Below the pieces are notes generated by a model. It was not told where the DNA came from. It made no database searches and saw only the letters and a program-made list of their open reading frames with translations. A DNA stretch of 64,000 nt from Chersky-840 sp035604715 (GTDB lineage Bacteria; Actinomycetota; Acidimicrobiia; Acidimicrobiales; UBA8190). Both the position numbers and the translations under genes were made by a program. The stretch spans positions 62,001 to 126,000 of the forward strand of contig CAVSWP010000008.1 in the NCBI GenBank assembly GCA_963731665.1. Reading direction: 5' to 3'. This document shows, in pieces, positions 26,146 through 34,858 of this stretch (position 1 is its first letter; each line of letters opens with the position of its first letter).

Positions 26146-26825
26146 CGGCGGCCCTTCCCGACGGCGAGACCGGGCCCGCCGTCGTCAGGCCCTACGATCC
26201 CGGCGACCGGGCCCAGGTTCGCTACATCTGCCACCACACCGGCTACATGGGAGACCCCGTGGACTGGCTGTGGCGCGACACCGAGAGCTTCGCCGACCTG
26301 TTCACCTCCTACTACACCGACGCCGAGCCCGAGTCGGCCTTGGTGGCCGAGCTCGACGGGGTGGTGTCGGGCTACCTGCTCGGCTGCGTCGACTCCCGCC
26401 GGGCCTGGAACCCCGCCGTCATCTTCGGGCGACACCTGCTGCGACGCGGCATCGCCCTGCGGCCCGGCACCGCCGGCGTGGTGTGGCGCTCGTTCGGCGA
26501 CGTGATCGTCGACGGTGTGCGCCGTCGACTCCCCCCGGTGTCGGTGTACGACGATCGCTGGCCTGCCCATCTGCACATCGACCTCCTCCCCGCGGTCAGG
26601 GGCATGGGCGTGGGGGCCACCTTGATGCGCACGTGGTTGGACGCTCTGCGGGCACGGGGTGTGGCGGGATGTCACCTCGAGACCCTGGGCGAGAACCACG
26701 GGGCCATCGCCTTCTTCGAGTCCATGGGCTTTCGCCGCCACGGACCACGGGCACCGGCGCCGGGTCTGCGCTCACACAGCGGCGAGCGACTCAGCGTCCA
26801 GTTGATGGTGCAGCGCCTGGGCTGA
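26142..26825 (+). CDS. GNAT family N-acetyltransferase
   Basis: The 227-aa protein has the GNAT acetyl-CoA loop in LLPAVRGMGVGATLMRTWLDAL (R-x-x-G-x-G/A) followed by HLETLGENHGAIAFFESMGFRRHG, the alpha3-beta5 region of the family. The N-terminal part VRPYDPGDRAQVRYICHHTGYMGDPVD is typical of actinobacterial GNATs with a larger N-domain. Substrate unknown. The start is TTG at 26142, overlapping the previous stop. Confidence 0.84.
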   Translation: MTAALPDGETGPAVVRPYDPGDRAQVRYICHHTGYMGDPVDWLWRDTESFADLFTSYYTDAEPESALVAELDGVVSGYLLGCVDSRRAWNPAVIFGRHLLRRGIALRPGTAGVVWRSFGDVIVDGVRRRLPPVSVYDDRWPAHLHIDLLPAVRGMGVGATLMRTWLDALRARGVAGCHLETLGENHGAIAFFESMGFRRHGPRAPAPGLRSHSGERLSVQLMVQRLG

Positions 26826-26826
26826 G

Positions 26827-27237
26827 CTAGGCGTGGAGGAAGAGCGCGGCGATGGTGAGGGTCATCAGCACGCCCATGTACAGCGTCAGGGCCACCAACC
26901 ATTGCGAATTCAGATGCAGGAAGCTGCCGGCCTGGATGGCCCGCTCCCCCGACCGGTGCCGGAAGAAGCCGAAGAACACGAAGCCCAACGCCAGGGCCCC
27001 GTACCCGGCACCCAGGACCAAGAAGGGCACCTTGGGGAGATGGGCGATCTCGGGCAGGAGGCGTCCCACCGCCAGCGCCACCCCCATGGCCGCCAACGCC
27101 GTCCGCCACCACGACAGCAAGGTCCGTTCCTGGGCCAGGTAGGTCCGACGGGAGGGGTCACCGAACTCCGGCTCTTGAGCGCCGGATCGAGCGGATGGCT
27201 CCACCTGCTCATCATGCCCGACCCGCACCGGGGCCAT
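26827..27237 (-). CDS. DUF202 (YidH-like) membrane protein
   Basis: The 136-aa protein has the DUF202 signature RRTYLAQERTLLSWWRTALAAMGVALAVGRLLPE, then two further hydrophobic helices (VLGAGYGALALGFVFFGFF and WLVALTLYMGVLMTLTIAALFL). Function unknown. An in-frame ATG 30 nt upstream (27267) is an alternative start, since neither has a clear ribosome site. It is convergent with the GNAT gene and divergent from the Pro-rich membrane protein. Confidence 0.78.
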   Translation of the reverse strand: MAPVRVGHDEQVEPSARSGAQEPEFGDPSRRTYLAQERTLLSWWRTALAAMGVALAVGRLLPEIAHLPKVPFLVLGAGYGALALGFVFFGFFRHRSGERAIQAGSFLHLNSQWLVALTLYMGVLMTLTIAALFLHA

Positions 27238-27291
27238 CCCGCATCCCCGGGGTGGCTCAAGGGACATTCGCGGGCCGCCGATGTCACAACG

Positions 27292-28092
27292 GTGACCGAC
27301 TCGAACCACCAGGCACCCGGTGACGTGCCGCCCCGTCACCCGCCCGGTCCGCCGCCCGCACTCCCGGGCACCCCCGAGGCGCCCCCCCAACCGGTTGACC
27401 TCCTGCTGCGCCGGTTCCGGGACCAAGCCGCGCCACCACGACCACCGGCCAGGCCCCCCGTCGGGACCACCCCGGGCGCGGCGCCGGTCGCCGCGCCGCC
27501 GCGTCCCGGCCCCACGAGCCCGCCTCCTCGCTCGGAGCCACCGGCCCCCGTCGCTCGCGACGAGCCGGAATGGACCTTCTCCCCCGACACCGCGCCGGGC
27601 CCCGCCTGGCCACAGACGCTCCCGACCGACGAACACGGCGCCGAGCCGCCCCGCCCCCGACCTCGGATCGCTCCCCGGGTCGGCGTCGTCGTGATCCTGG
27701 GCGCGCTCATCACAGGGGCCCTGGCCGTGACCCACGTCGGCCCTTTCCATTCCTCGCGGCCGCCGGCCCCGACCCCGTCCTCGGACATCCGCGGGACGTG
27801 GAACGCCATCAGCGCCTTCAGTGGAGCGGTCTACGTCGAGACCCTGCACATCACCACGGAGCACCTCTCGACGGGGACGTTCTCGGGCACCGTCATCTCG
27901 CCGGTGGGAGTCGAGACGATGACGGGGACTGTGCAGGGCACGACGGTGTCCTTCGTCATCTCCTATGGCTCGGGAACCGAGCACGGCACGGCCGCCGTCA
28001 CCACCAGCGCCGGCACACTGCGGATGCAGGGGGGCTACACCAGTCCCACCGGCGCGTCGGGGACGATCCTCGCCACTCGGGCCTCGCCCTGA
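27292..28092 (+). CDS. Single-pass membrane protein with Pro-rich cytoplasmic N-terminus and extracellular beta domain
   Basis: The 266-aa protein has a Pro/Arg-rich N-terminal region (about 1-128), one transmembrane helix (VGVVVILGALITGALAVTHV, about 130-150), and an extracellular domain that begins IRGTWNAISAFSGAVYVETLHITTEHLSTGTFSGTVISPVGVETMTGTVQGTTVSF. The pattern looks like a beta-barrel lipocalin-type domain. No family is named with confidence. GTG at 27292 is the first plausible start after the divergent DUF202 gene. Confidence 0.68.
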   Translation: MTDSNHQAPGDVPPRHPPGPPPALPGTPEAPPQPVDLLLRRFRDQAAPPRPPARPPVGTTPGAAPVAAPPRPGPTSPPPRSEPPAPVARDEPEWTFSPDTAPGPAWPQTLPTDEHGAEPPRPRPRIAPRVGVVVILGALITGALAVTHVGPFHSSRPPAPTPSSDIRGTWNAISAFSGAVYVETLHITTEHLSTGTFSGTVISPVGVETMTGTVQGTTVSFVISYGSGTEHGTAAVTTSAGTLRMQGGYTSPTGASGTILATRASP

Positions 28093-28129
28093 GCGCCACG
28101 CTGTCGAGGTGTCCGGCCTCTCGGTGGGG

Positions 28130-28972
28130 CTAAGTGCCTGACTCCGGGCCCGGCACCCCCGCGGGCCGCTCCCCCACGAGCGCCACCCTGAGCATCCGTC
28201 GGCGACTCGCCCCGAAGTCCAGCAGCGCGTAGTGCATCGTGCAGCGGTTGTCCCAGAAGGCCACGTCGCCCGCCTCCCATTTCCACCGCACCAGGTGCTC
28301 GGGCGCGACGGCGGCTTGCTGAAGCAACCCCAGCAGCGCATCGCTCTCGCCCCGGCGCAACCCGTCGACCTTGTCGGTGAACAGTGGGTTCACGAACAGG
28401 CTGCGTTCGCCGGTCTCGGGGTGCACCCTTACCACCGGGTGACGGCTCGCTGTCATGGCACTGCGGCGGGCGGCTTCCCCCCCGGTGCCGTCACGACCGG
28501 CGAAGTAGCTACCTGCCTTGGCCGGGGAATGCGTCGCCGTGAGCCCCTCGACGAAGCCGCGCAGCGGTGCCGACAGCGAGCGGTAGGCGGCGGTCATGTC
28601 CGCCCACATCGTGTCGCCGCCCACGGCGGGGATCTCGATGGCGTGCAGCATCGCCCCCAGAGGCGGGCACAGTTGGAACGTCAGGTCGCTGTGCCACACG
28701 TCGGCGCGCGCTCCTTGCTCGGAGTCGAGGGGAAGCACCTCGGGGTGGCCCTCCAGGGCGGGCTCGACGGGATGCGCTTCGGTGGGTGAACCGAACAGGG
28801 TCGCCACCGCCGTGAGCGAGGCGGCGTCGAGTGCCTGGCCCTTGAACCACACCACCTTGTGCTCGAGCAGCGCCGCTCTCACCGCCCTGACGGTGGCGTC
28901 GTCCATGTCGGGGACGAGGCGCACGTCCTCGACGACCGCCCCCAGGGCCGGGCTCATGGCGCGGGTGTGCAC
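28130..28972 (-). CDS. TauD/TfdA-family Fe(II)/2-oxoglutarate dioxygenase
   Basis: The 280-aa protein has the iron-binding H-x-D in DVWHSDLTF, the distal histidine in DNRCTMHYAL and the 2-oxoglutarate arginine in SRRRMLRVALVG, all in the order of TauD/TfdA enzymes. The N-terminus SPALGAVVEDVRLVPDMD and VVWFKGQALD also match. Such enzymes hydroxylate or cleave sulfonates, phenoxyacids or related small molecules, and the substrate is not fixed here. The start is GTG at 28972, with ATG at 28957 as alternative. Confidence 0.87.
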   Translation of the reverse strand: MHTRAMSPALGAVVEDVRLVPDMDDATVRAVRAALLEHKVVWFKGQALDAASLTAVATLFGSPTEAHPVEPALEGHPEVLPLDSEQGARADVWHSDLTFQLCPPLGAMLHAIEIPAVGGDTMWADMTAAYRSLSAPLRGFVEGLTATHSPAKAGSYFAGRDGTGGEAARRSAMTASRHPVVRVHPETGERSLFVNPLFTDKVDGLRRGESDALLGLLQQAAVAPEHLVRWKWEAGDVAFWDNRCTMHYALLDFGASRRRMLRVALVGERPAGVPGPESGT

Positions 28973-29054
28973 GGCGCCAAGCTAGACCCTCGGCTTCGTC
29001 GGTAGACTGGAGGTTGCTGCGGGAGGTTCACCAGTGCGTTCAGGAGGAGGGCTC

Positions 29055-29363
29055 GTGGACTCGACGACCAGCGCCGATCGGTACGTCGGGTCCATGATCT
29101 CCGACGACGAGCTCACCGCGCTGGCCTTGGCGGCCGACCCCGATCAACCGCTCGACGCCGACGCCGTGCCCATGGCCGTCTATCTGGCCAACGAGCCAGG
29201 GTTCGACGAGCCCGGAGCGCTCCCGCATTGGTACATGGCACCGGTCATGGCTCGCCACAGCGGGCGCCGGCAACGGATGGTCATCCTGGCCCTGATCGGG
29301 GCCTTCCTCCTTATCGAAGCGTTCGGCCTGTGCAGCACGTACGGCCAGACACCGTTTCATTGA
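29055..29363 (+). CDS. Small membrane-anchored protein of unknown function
   Basis: The 102-aa protein has an acidic soluble region (1-75) and one C-terminal helix (MVILALIGAFLLIEAFGLC). The GTG at 29055 is chosen because AGGAGGAGG ends 4 nt upstream. A GTG 21 nt upstream would have no such site. No family recognised. Confidence 0.6.
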   Translation: MDSTTSADRYVGSMISDDELTALALAADPDQPLDADAVPMAVYLANEPGFDEPGALPHWYMAPVMARHSGRRQRMVILALIGAFLLIEAFGLCSTYGQTPFH

Positions 29364-29437
29364 GGACGCCCTCGAGCCCGCACGTGGGCTGAGCCGAGAA
29401 CCACCACCCGGAGGCCGGTGGGCCTTACGCTTTCGCC

Positions 29438-29650
29438 ATGCCCACCATTCAGATTGCCGCGGAGCTCGCCGCCAGGCCGATCCCCTTCGAGAGTGGGAGG
29501 TGGGCGGTGCGTTGCATCTCGTGCAGCCCCAGTGGGACCGACACCGTCGGCCTCGGGCTCGAGAACATCAGCCTCACCCAGGACCTGGCCCAGCGCGTGG
29601 CCGACCTGCACAACAAGGTCGTGCACGGCATCGAAGAGGCCAAGGGCTGA
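29438..29650 (+). CDS. Small conserved-looking protein, unknown function
   Basis: The 70-aa ORF begins MPTIQIAAELAARPIPFESGRWAVRCISCSPSGTDTVGLGLENISL and ends with a helix (DLAQRVADLHNKVVHGIEEAKG). No ribosome-binding site is close to the ATG, but TTACGCT lies about 14 nt upstream of it, which would suit a leaderless transcript. Codon third positions are strongly G/C, as in the neighbours. No family recognised. Confidence 0.55.
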   Translation: MPTIQIAAELAARPIPFESGRWAVRCISCSPSGTDTVGLGLENISLTQDLAQRVADLHNKVVHGIEEAKG

Positions 29651-29663
29651 GTCCCTGTCCTCG

Positions 29664-30962
29664 CTAGAGGGGCTCCCCCTCGCTCAACTCCGAGACGACT
29701 TCGGCGATCGCCTGGGACTGCGCCCCGGGGCTGAGGACGTGGCCCCCGCCCCGGTCGCGCCACAACTCGGGCACCCGCCACAACAGCACTCCCACCCCGA
29801 CCACGCACGCCAGACCGCCCGACCACACTGCGAACTGCGGGCCTCCGACGGCGGCGGCCGCTCCGGCCTCAGCGTCACCCAGGCGGGGCCCGCCGGCCAC
29901 GACGGCGAAGAAGGTGCCCGAGAGCCGCCCCTGGAGATGATCGGGGACGGCGCGTTGCTGCACCGCTTGGCGGAACACGGCCGAGACGACATCGGCGGCA
30001 CCGGCCACGGCCAGCAACGCCAATCCGATGCCCAACACGGGCACGATGCCGAACAGGGCGATGGTCACGCCCCAGATCACCACGCAGGCGGCGATGGCCC
30101 GACCCTGATGACGCACCCGAGCGCACCAACCCGTGAAGAGCGAGCCCAGCAGGGCCCCGGCACCGGGAGCGGCGTACAGCAGCCCCACCACTCCCGGACC
30201 TCCGTGGAACAGGCCCGTTCCCAGCGCCGGGAACACCGCCCGGGGCATTCCGAAGATCATGGCGTTGAGATCGATCCAGTAGGTGGCCGACAGAAGCTTC
30301 TCTTTGTGCAGATGGCGAAACCCCTCGGTCATCGAGCGCAACCCCATGGGCGTGCCACCCCCGCCGGGCACGAGTGCCGGCAGGAACAGGGCCGCGACCA
30401 GTGAGGCCGAAAACGTGGCCACGTCGATGCCGTAGACGGCACTGAGCCCCAGCCCGGCGATCAGCGCGCCGGCGAGCGCCGGCCCGGCCACCATCACCAG
30501 CGCTTGGATCGTCGTCTGCAGCGCGATGGCGGTAGTCACGTCCCGTTCGTCGACCAGCATGGGCAGCGCCGCCCGGCGCGCCGGCCAGTCGACGCCCTGG
30601 AATCCCGCGCCGGCCGCCGTGCACACGAACAGGGGCCACACTTCGGGGTGCGACATCGACGCATTGACGACGAGGCCGCCGACAGCCGTCGCCATGGCCA
30701 CCTGCGTCAGAACCAGGACCCGTCTCCGGTCCATGGCGTCGGCAAGCGTCCCGCCCCACAGGGCCCCGGCCAACAACGGCAGCAACTGGGCGAACCCGAT
30801 CAAGCCCACGACGAGCGTCGAGTGCGTCAGGGCGTACGCCTGCACCGACACGGCCACCAGGGTGAGCTGCGACCCCAGTCCCGACACCACCTGGCCACCC
30901 CAGAGGCGGCGGAAGTGGCGGTACTTCCTCAGGGGGGTGATGTCGACGACGAAGCGAGACAC
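29664..30962 (-). CDS. MFS exporter, EntS-like
   Basis: The 432-aa protein has about 12 hydrophobic helices, starting with YRHFRRLWGGQVVSGLGSQLTLVAVSVQAYALT, and the loop WGGTLADAMDRRRVLVLTQ between helices 2 and 3. This fits the EntS/DHA3 branch of exporters for siderophores or drugs. PARRAALPMLVDERDV is a typical helix 4-5 loop. The start is GTG at 30962. Substrate unknown. Confidence 0.87.
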   Translation of the reverse strand: MSRFVVDITPLRKYRHFRRLWGGQVVSGLGSQLTLVAVSVQAYALTHSTLVVGLIGFAQLLPLLAGALWGGTLADAMDRRRVLVLTQVAMATAVGGLVVNASMSHPEVWPLFVCTAAGAGFQGVDWPARRAALPMLVDERDVTTAIALQTTIQALVMVAGPALAGALIAGLGLSAVYGIDVATFSASLVAALFLPALVPGGGGTPMGLRSMTEGFRHLHKEKLLSATYWIDLNAMIFGMPRAVFPALGTGLFHGGPGVVGLLYAAPGAGALLGSLFTGWCARVRHQGRAIAACVVIWGVTIALFGIVPVLGIGLALLAVAGAADVVSAVFRQAVQQRAVPDHLQGRLSGTFFAVVAGGPRLGDAEAGAAAAVGGPQFAVWSGGLACVVGVGVLLWRVPELWRDRGGGHVLSPGAQSQAIAEVVSELSEGEPL

Positions 30963-31042
30963 TCGATCACCGTAATGGGCGCCAACGGGTCCCCGATTCC
31001 GGGGCGCGTGCTACCGGTGCGGTGACGTCCTCTCCGGCTTCG

Positions 31043-32206
31043 TCACTGGTTGTTCTCGGTCTCGGCGACGTTGTGGCGCGCCCGCAGGGCGTCGGCCACC
31101 TCGTCGGGGCCGGGCATGGCGGCAATCTCGTCGGCAATGGCGCGCGCCGCGGTGACAAACCTCGATTCACCGACAACCGCCCGCACGGCGTCTCCCACCC
31201 GTTGCGGAGTCACCTCGCCCGGACGCAGGACCCGTGCCACCCCGACGCGTTCGAGCATGTCGGCGTTTACGAAATTGTCGGCCCCCTGGGGGATGACCAC
31301 ATGGGGGAGCCCGTGCGCCAACGTCCCGAACATGGTGCCCGCACCACCGTGGTGCACGACGGCGGCGCACGTCGGCAGGAGGGTGGCCTGGGGGACGAAC
31401 CGCTCGACCCGGACATTGGGCCCCACGGCGCCGAAGCCGGCGGGGTCCTGGTCGGCTCCGACGGTGACGATCACATCGACAGATTCGCCGACCAGTCCAT
31501 CCACGACCGCTCGAAAGATGTCGAGATTGGCGTTGAACACGGTGCCGAGAGTCACGTAGATCACAGGCCGCGCCGGTTCCTCGCGGCGCGCCGCAGGGGT
31601 CGGGACGGGGCGCATGACCAGGCTCGCGCCCGAGGGGACCCCGATGGACTCCATCGAGGGAGGACAGACCTCGATGGTCAGGTCGCGGTAGACGCCGCCG
31701 TACCCGGGCGTGTGACGGCTGAACGAGCCCCACAGCGGCGACACGGCGTCGTCGACCAGCTCGAAGATGTCGTGCTCCAACATTGGGCCCAGAAGGTGCT
31801 GCACGGCGGGGACGCCGAGCACGTCGGCGGCGAGCGGGCCCGCCAGTGCGTACGGCTCGAACAACACGAGGTCGGCGCCCATGTCTGTGCCACAGCTCAC
31901 AACGTCATCGATCATGTCGGAGGCGGCGATCTCGCCGAACAGCCGAGGCAGGAAGTAGTGGTTGATCCGCTCGGGTGCGAGTCCGTCACCAGGGACGCCC
32001 CGGGTGCGTGCCACGAGCTGTTCGAACCACGCCTGCTCACCGTGTCCGGCCGGGGAGAACCGTGCTCCCATCTCTTCGACCAGGGCCGCGACGTCGGTGC
32101 CGGTGGCCACCACGACCTGATCACCGCCCGCCAGGAGTGCCTCGACCAGCGATCGCAGTGGGTTGACATGGCCGGCGCCGGGCACACAGACGACCATGAC
32201 CTTCAT
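31043..32206 (-). CDS. MGT-type (GT1/UGT-like) glycosyltransferase
   Basis: The 387-aa GT-B protein starts MKVMVVCVPGAGHVNPLRSLVEALLAGGDQVVVATG and has the C-terminal donor motif AAVVHHGGAGTMFGTLAHGLPHVVIPQGADNFVNADMLERVGVARVL. Actinobacterial MGT enzymes glycosylate small molecules such as macrolides, flavonoids or sterols. The ATG at 32206 fits the family start. A GGAGG lies 16 nt upstream, a long spacing, and an in-frame ATG at 32278 gives a 24-residue extension, so the start is not certain. Confidence 0.88.
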   Translation of the reverse strand: MKVMVVCVPGAGHVNPLRSLVEALLAGGDQVVVATGTDVAALVEEMGARFSPAGHGEQAWFEQLVARTRGVPGDGLAPERINHYFLPRLFGEIAASDMIDDVVSCGTDMGADLVLFEPYALAGPLAADVLGVPAVQHLLGPMLEHDIFELVDDAVSPLWGSFSRHTPGYGGVYRDLTIEVCPPSMESIGVPSGASLVMRPVPTPAARREEPARPVIYVTLGTVFNANLDIFRAVVDGLVGESVDVIVTVGADQDPAGFGAVGPNVRVERFVPQATLLPTCAAVVHHGGAGTMFGTLAHGLPHVVIPQGADNFVNADMLERVGVARVLRPGEVTPQRVGDAVRAVVGESRFVTAARAIADEIAAMPGPDEVADALRARHNVAETENNQ

Positions 32207-32362
32207 AGGCCCAAAGGGTGGCACCTCCGAGCGAGGTCCAGCAAGGAGCTCGATGTCGACATTCCCACCAGAGTTCACGAGACGTTCGCGATTCTGTCAC
32301 TGACTTCTGGCTCACGTCCGTCAGAATCCCTCCCACCAGGGTTGAGGCGGGGGCGACGCGTC

Positions 32363-32935
32363 ATGGGACGACGGATATACATCTTGGTGCTACTGCCGAT
32401 CGTCATGACGGCGCTGTCTTTGGGGTCCGTGGCCGGTTCGGTCGAGGCAGCCGGTGCCAGCAGCAGCGTCGTGTCTCACGCCGCCCGCGCCACGCTCATG
32501 TCGACTCGACCGACCTCACCGGCGATGTCCGTGGTGGTGGTGTCTCCGACCTCGGCGCCCATCGGTCCCATCGGGGCCACGGTGACAGTCAGGCTCGTCG
32601 GCGCCGACGGGCATGCCGAACAAGGCAAGGAGGTCATGGTGGTACCCATGAACGGGGACCCCGTCGTGAAGATGGACTCCGATCCCACCGACGGCAACGG
32701 ACAGGCCACGTTCACGGTCACCGACACCAACCTCCAGACGGTCTACTTCGCCGTCGGCGATTTGAGCGATGGGTTGTCGATTCCCCGTAATCCGTGCGTG
32801 CACTTCGTGAGCGGTCTACCGGCGGTGACCCCGGAGGCCCCCGTGGCCCTCGCCCTCCCCGTGATGGCGGCCGGGCTCTTGGGAGGGACCGCGCTCGTCA
32901 GTCGCGCTCGGCGCCGCTCGAAGACCAAGGCCTGA
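32363..32935 (+). CDS. Secreted or surface-anchored Ig-like protein
   Basis: The 190-aa protein has a signal peptide (MGRRIYILVLLPIVMTALSLGSVAGSVEAAG), one bacterial Ig-like domain (VTVRLVGADGHAEQGKEVMVVPMNGDPVVKMDSDPTDGNGQATFTVTDTNLQTVYFAV), and a C-terminal hydrophobic helix with a basic tail (VALALPVMAAGLLGGTALVSRARRRSKTKA) that resembles a membrane anchor. No catalytic motif. It is divergent from the glycosyltransferase. Confidence 0.72.
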   Translation: MGRRIYILVLLPIVMTALSLGSVAGSVEAAGASSSVVSHAARATLMSTRPTSPAMSVVVVSPTSAPIGPIGATVTVRLVGADGHAEQGKEVMVVPMNGDPVVKMDSDPTDGNGQATFTVTDTNLQTVYFAVGDLSDGLSIPRNPCVHFVSGLPAVTPEAPVALALPVMAAGLLGGTALVSRARRRSKTKA

Positions 32936-33013
32936 CGGCGACGGGCACGGCCCGGGGCTGACCCGCCGACGCGCCCACCGGGACGCCCGGCCCGCCGGTG
33001 CGCGCCGCCTTGG

Positions 33014-33340
33014 TCAAGAAGCGCCGCTGGTTCCCCCGCCCGTGCCGACACTGGTGGGACACCTGGCCTCCAGATTGGTAATGCGCGCCGTTAGTCTCGC
33101 CTCGACGCGGGTCAAGGACTCGATGGCGCGCTCGAGCCGTCGGGCTGCGTGCCGTCCGTGTGGACTACTCGCCTCCAACGAGGTCAGCGCCGCCGCCACT
33201 TGGGCGTCCTCCGCCTTGAGTCGGGTGATCACCGCGGCCACCTTTGTGCAGTTCGGTCCCGGAGCAGCCCAGGCGACGCCCGCGGAGCCGAGGGCAAGTG
33301 ACCCCACCAAGACCGCCGCTGCAACGACCTTCTTCACCAT
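33014..33340 (-). CDS. Small secreted coiled-coil protein
   Basis: The 108-aa protein has a signal peptide (MVKKVVAAAVLVGSLALGSAGVAWA), then a helical region (NCTKVAAVITRLKAEDAQVAAALTSLEASS...RLERAIESLTRVEARLTARITNLEARC) with one Cys at each end that may pair. GGGAGG 7 nt before the ATG at 33340 sets the start. Function unknown. Confidence 0.7.
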   Translation of the reverse strand: MVKKVVAAAVLVGSLALGSAGVAWAAPGPNCTKVAAVITRLKAEDAQVAAALTSLEASSPHGRHAARRLERAIESLTRVEARLTARITNLEARCPTSVGTGGGTSGAS

Positions 33341-33726
33341 CGCATGTCCTCCCGATGTACGACCACTCCCAGTGTTAGGTTTGACCACTCGTTGTGCTCG
33401 GCACGTCGAACCGCCGGGTAAAGCGCCTTGGCGCGAGAACCAAATGCGGGCGCAGATTGTTGTGCAAGCGTTGCGAAACGGTCTCCTGGCCGCCAAGGAA
33501 CACGCCGACGTCATCGGGAGCCAGCGGTGGTCGGGAATCCGATCTCCTCCACGAATCGCGCAAGTGCTCTCGATCACAATCAGCGGTGAACGCGGGGAGG
33601 CGGTTGCCTCTCGAACAGGGACGGGATCTCGTGGGTCCCGTCCATATTCACGGCGCCCGCGGCATCACCCGGACCATCACGGGATGCCTGGCCGTGTGTT
33701 GGCGCCAGTGGCGTACAGTGCGGCCT
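33341..33726. other. 386-nt divergent intergenic region
   Basis: No convincing gene is seen between the secreted coiled-coil gene and the ferritin-like gene. It should hold the two promoters. On the minus strand a TAACACT about 30 nt before the secreted-protein start could be a -10 box. An ORF here continues into the ferritin-like gene, but it has no start with a ribosome site and its first 110 residues look non-coding. Confidence 0.5.
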
Positions 33727-34206
33727 ATGAGCGCACACGAGTTGTGGGTCGAGTCCTACCAGGGTGAGGTACTCGGCGAGACCCTCTTCGGGTTGCTCGC
33801 CAAGCGTGAGCGCGACACCGAACATCGCCACCAGCTGGAGGTGTTGACAGTGCTTGAGCGAGCGACCAAGGAGCTCGCCGAGGCGGTGTTCGAGCGACTC
33901 GGATGGGAGCGTGGCGACTCGGTCGCCACGGTGCAGACCGCCACCGAACTCGCCGATGTGGTGGCCGGTCTGACCTGGACCGAGTTCCTGATCTCGTTTG
34001 AGCCCATCACGACCGAGTTCCTGGCCAAGTACCGACAGCTCGTCGTGCTCGCCTCCGACGAGGTCGAGCGAACGATCGCCCAAGCGTACGTGGCCCACGA
34101 GGAAGCCCTCGCTGCCTTCGCCCGCCGGGCGCTGGGACAGGAGGCGGGTGAGCCCCTTCAGGCGATCCTGGCCCTCCCGCACGTGGCCGCCGCGATACCG
34201 GCGTAA
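33727..34206 (+). CDS. Ferritin-like helical protein of unknown function
   Basis: The 159-aa protein is almost all helical, with MSAHELWVESYQGEVLGETLFGLLAKRERDTEHRHQLEVLTVLERATKELAEAVFERLGW. E-x5-YQGEVLGE and D-x4-H suit a four-helix bundle of ferritin/rubrerythrin type with partial metal ligands. Similar short proteins occur singly in other bacteria without assigned function. The ATG at 33727 is the first in the coding-like part. Confidence 0.6.
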   Translation: MSAHELWVESYQGEVLGETLFGLLAKRERDTEHRHQLEVLTVLERATKELAEAVFERLGWERGDSVATVQTATELADVVAGLTWTEFLISFEPITTEFLAKYRQLVVLASDEVERTIAQAYVAHEEALAAFARRALGQEAGEPLQAILALPHVAAAIPA

Positions 34207-34237
34207 CGACCATCACCGCCGGCGTGGGCTGCCGGCC

Positions 34238-34435
34238 TCAGGACCTCGCCCACCGAAACGTGCCGGGACTGGAGTGAGCGAGATGGAGACCTGTTGTCGA
34301 CGCCAACCTGCTCACGTCGAGAAGGGTTCCTCTTCGGTGGTCCTCCGTGCCGTCGGTATAGGTGATGACGAACGACGTCAGACCGTCCTCACCGGGAACA
34401 AGGTCTCCCGCCATGCTCTCGATCTGAACCGGCAC
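34238..34435 (-). CDS. Small hypothetical protein
   Basis: From GTG at 34435 the minus strand encodes 65 residues (MPVQIESMAGDLVPGEDGLTSFVITYTDGTEDHRRG...). GGGAGGT lies 5 nt upstream at good spacing, and third codon positions are mostly G/C. No family recognised. The GTG could be preceded by another start. Confidence 0.45.
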   Translation of the reverse strand: MPVQIESMAGDLVPGEDGLTSFVITYTDGTEDHRRGTLLDVSRLASTTGLHLAHSSPGTFRWARS

Positions 34436-34858
34436 GGACCACCTCCCGCCACAGGTGCGGACAGGCACCGACCGGGTCTGGGCAAATGAGTCGGATGCCC
34501 CTGATCGGTCACCGTCCGACTGCTGGTAACCGGAACAAAGTAGCAACACCCCTTGTCACCGGTGGGTGACCCCGACGTCAGATTGCCCGTAGACAGGCTC
34601 TCCCTATGGGCATACCGTGGCCGATGGGTTACTCCGGGGGGTCGGGTGCACCTCCATGGCACCAGGAGAAGCCCAGAGGGACTGGCGGGACACGGGTGGC
34701 GCCCCAGACGAAATCGGGCCGTCATGAAGCCGATGGCATTGCCCGTGCCCCGGCCTCCCTCCCCCGTTGCCCGGTCCCCTGCCCGACGACCAAACGAGGT
34801 CGACGGCTCCGGCGGTGTTTGCTGTGATGCTCTTGCGCTCGCGTAGAGGGAGACGTCG
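34436..34858. other. 423-nt gap without a convincing gene
   Basis: Open frames exist on both strands because of the GC content, but none has a ribosome site and recognisable protein features. The segment includes a likely promoter for the alpha/beta hydrolase at its right end, where GGGAG precedes the GTG at 34859. Confidence 0.45.

Noticed and set aside
34606..34827. 73-codon plus-strand frame before the hydrolase
   Set aside because: No ribosome site, low-complexity composition and no protein-like pattern.
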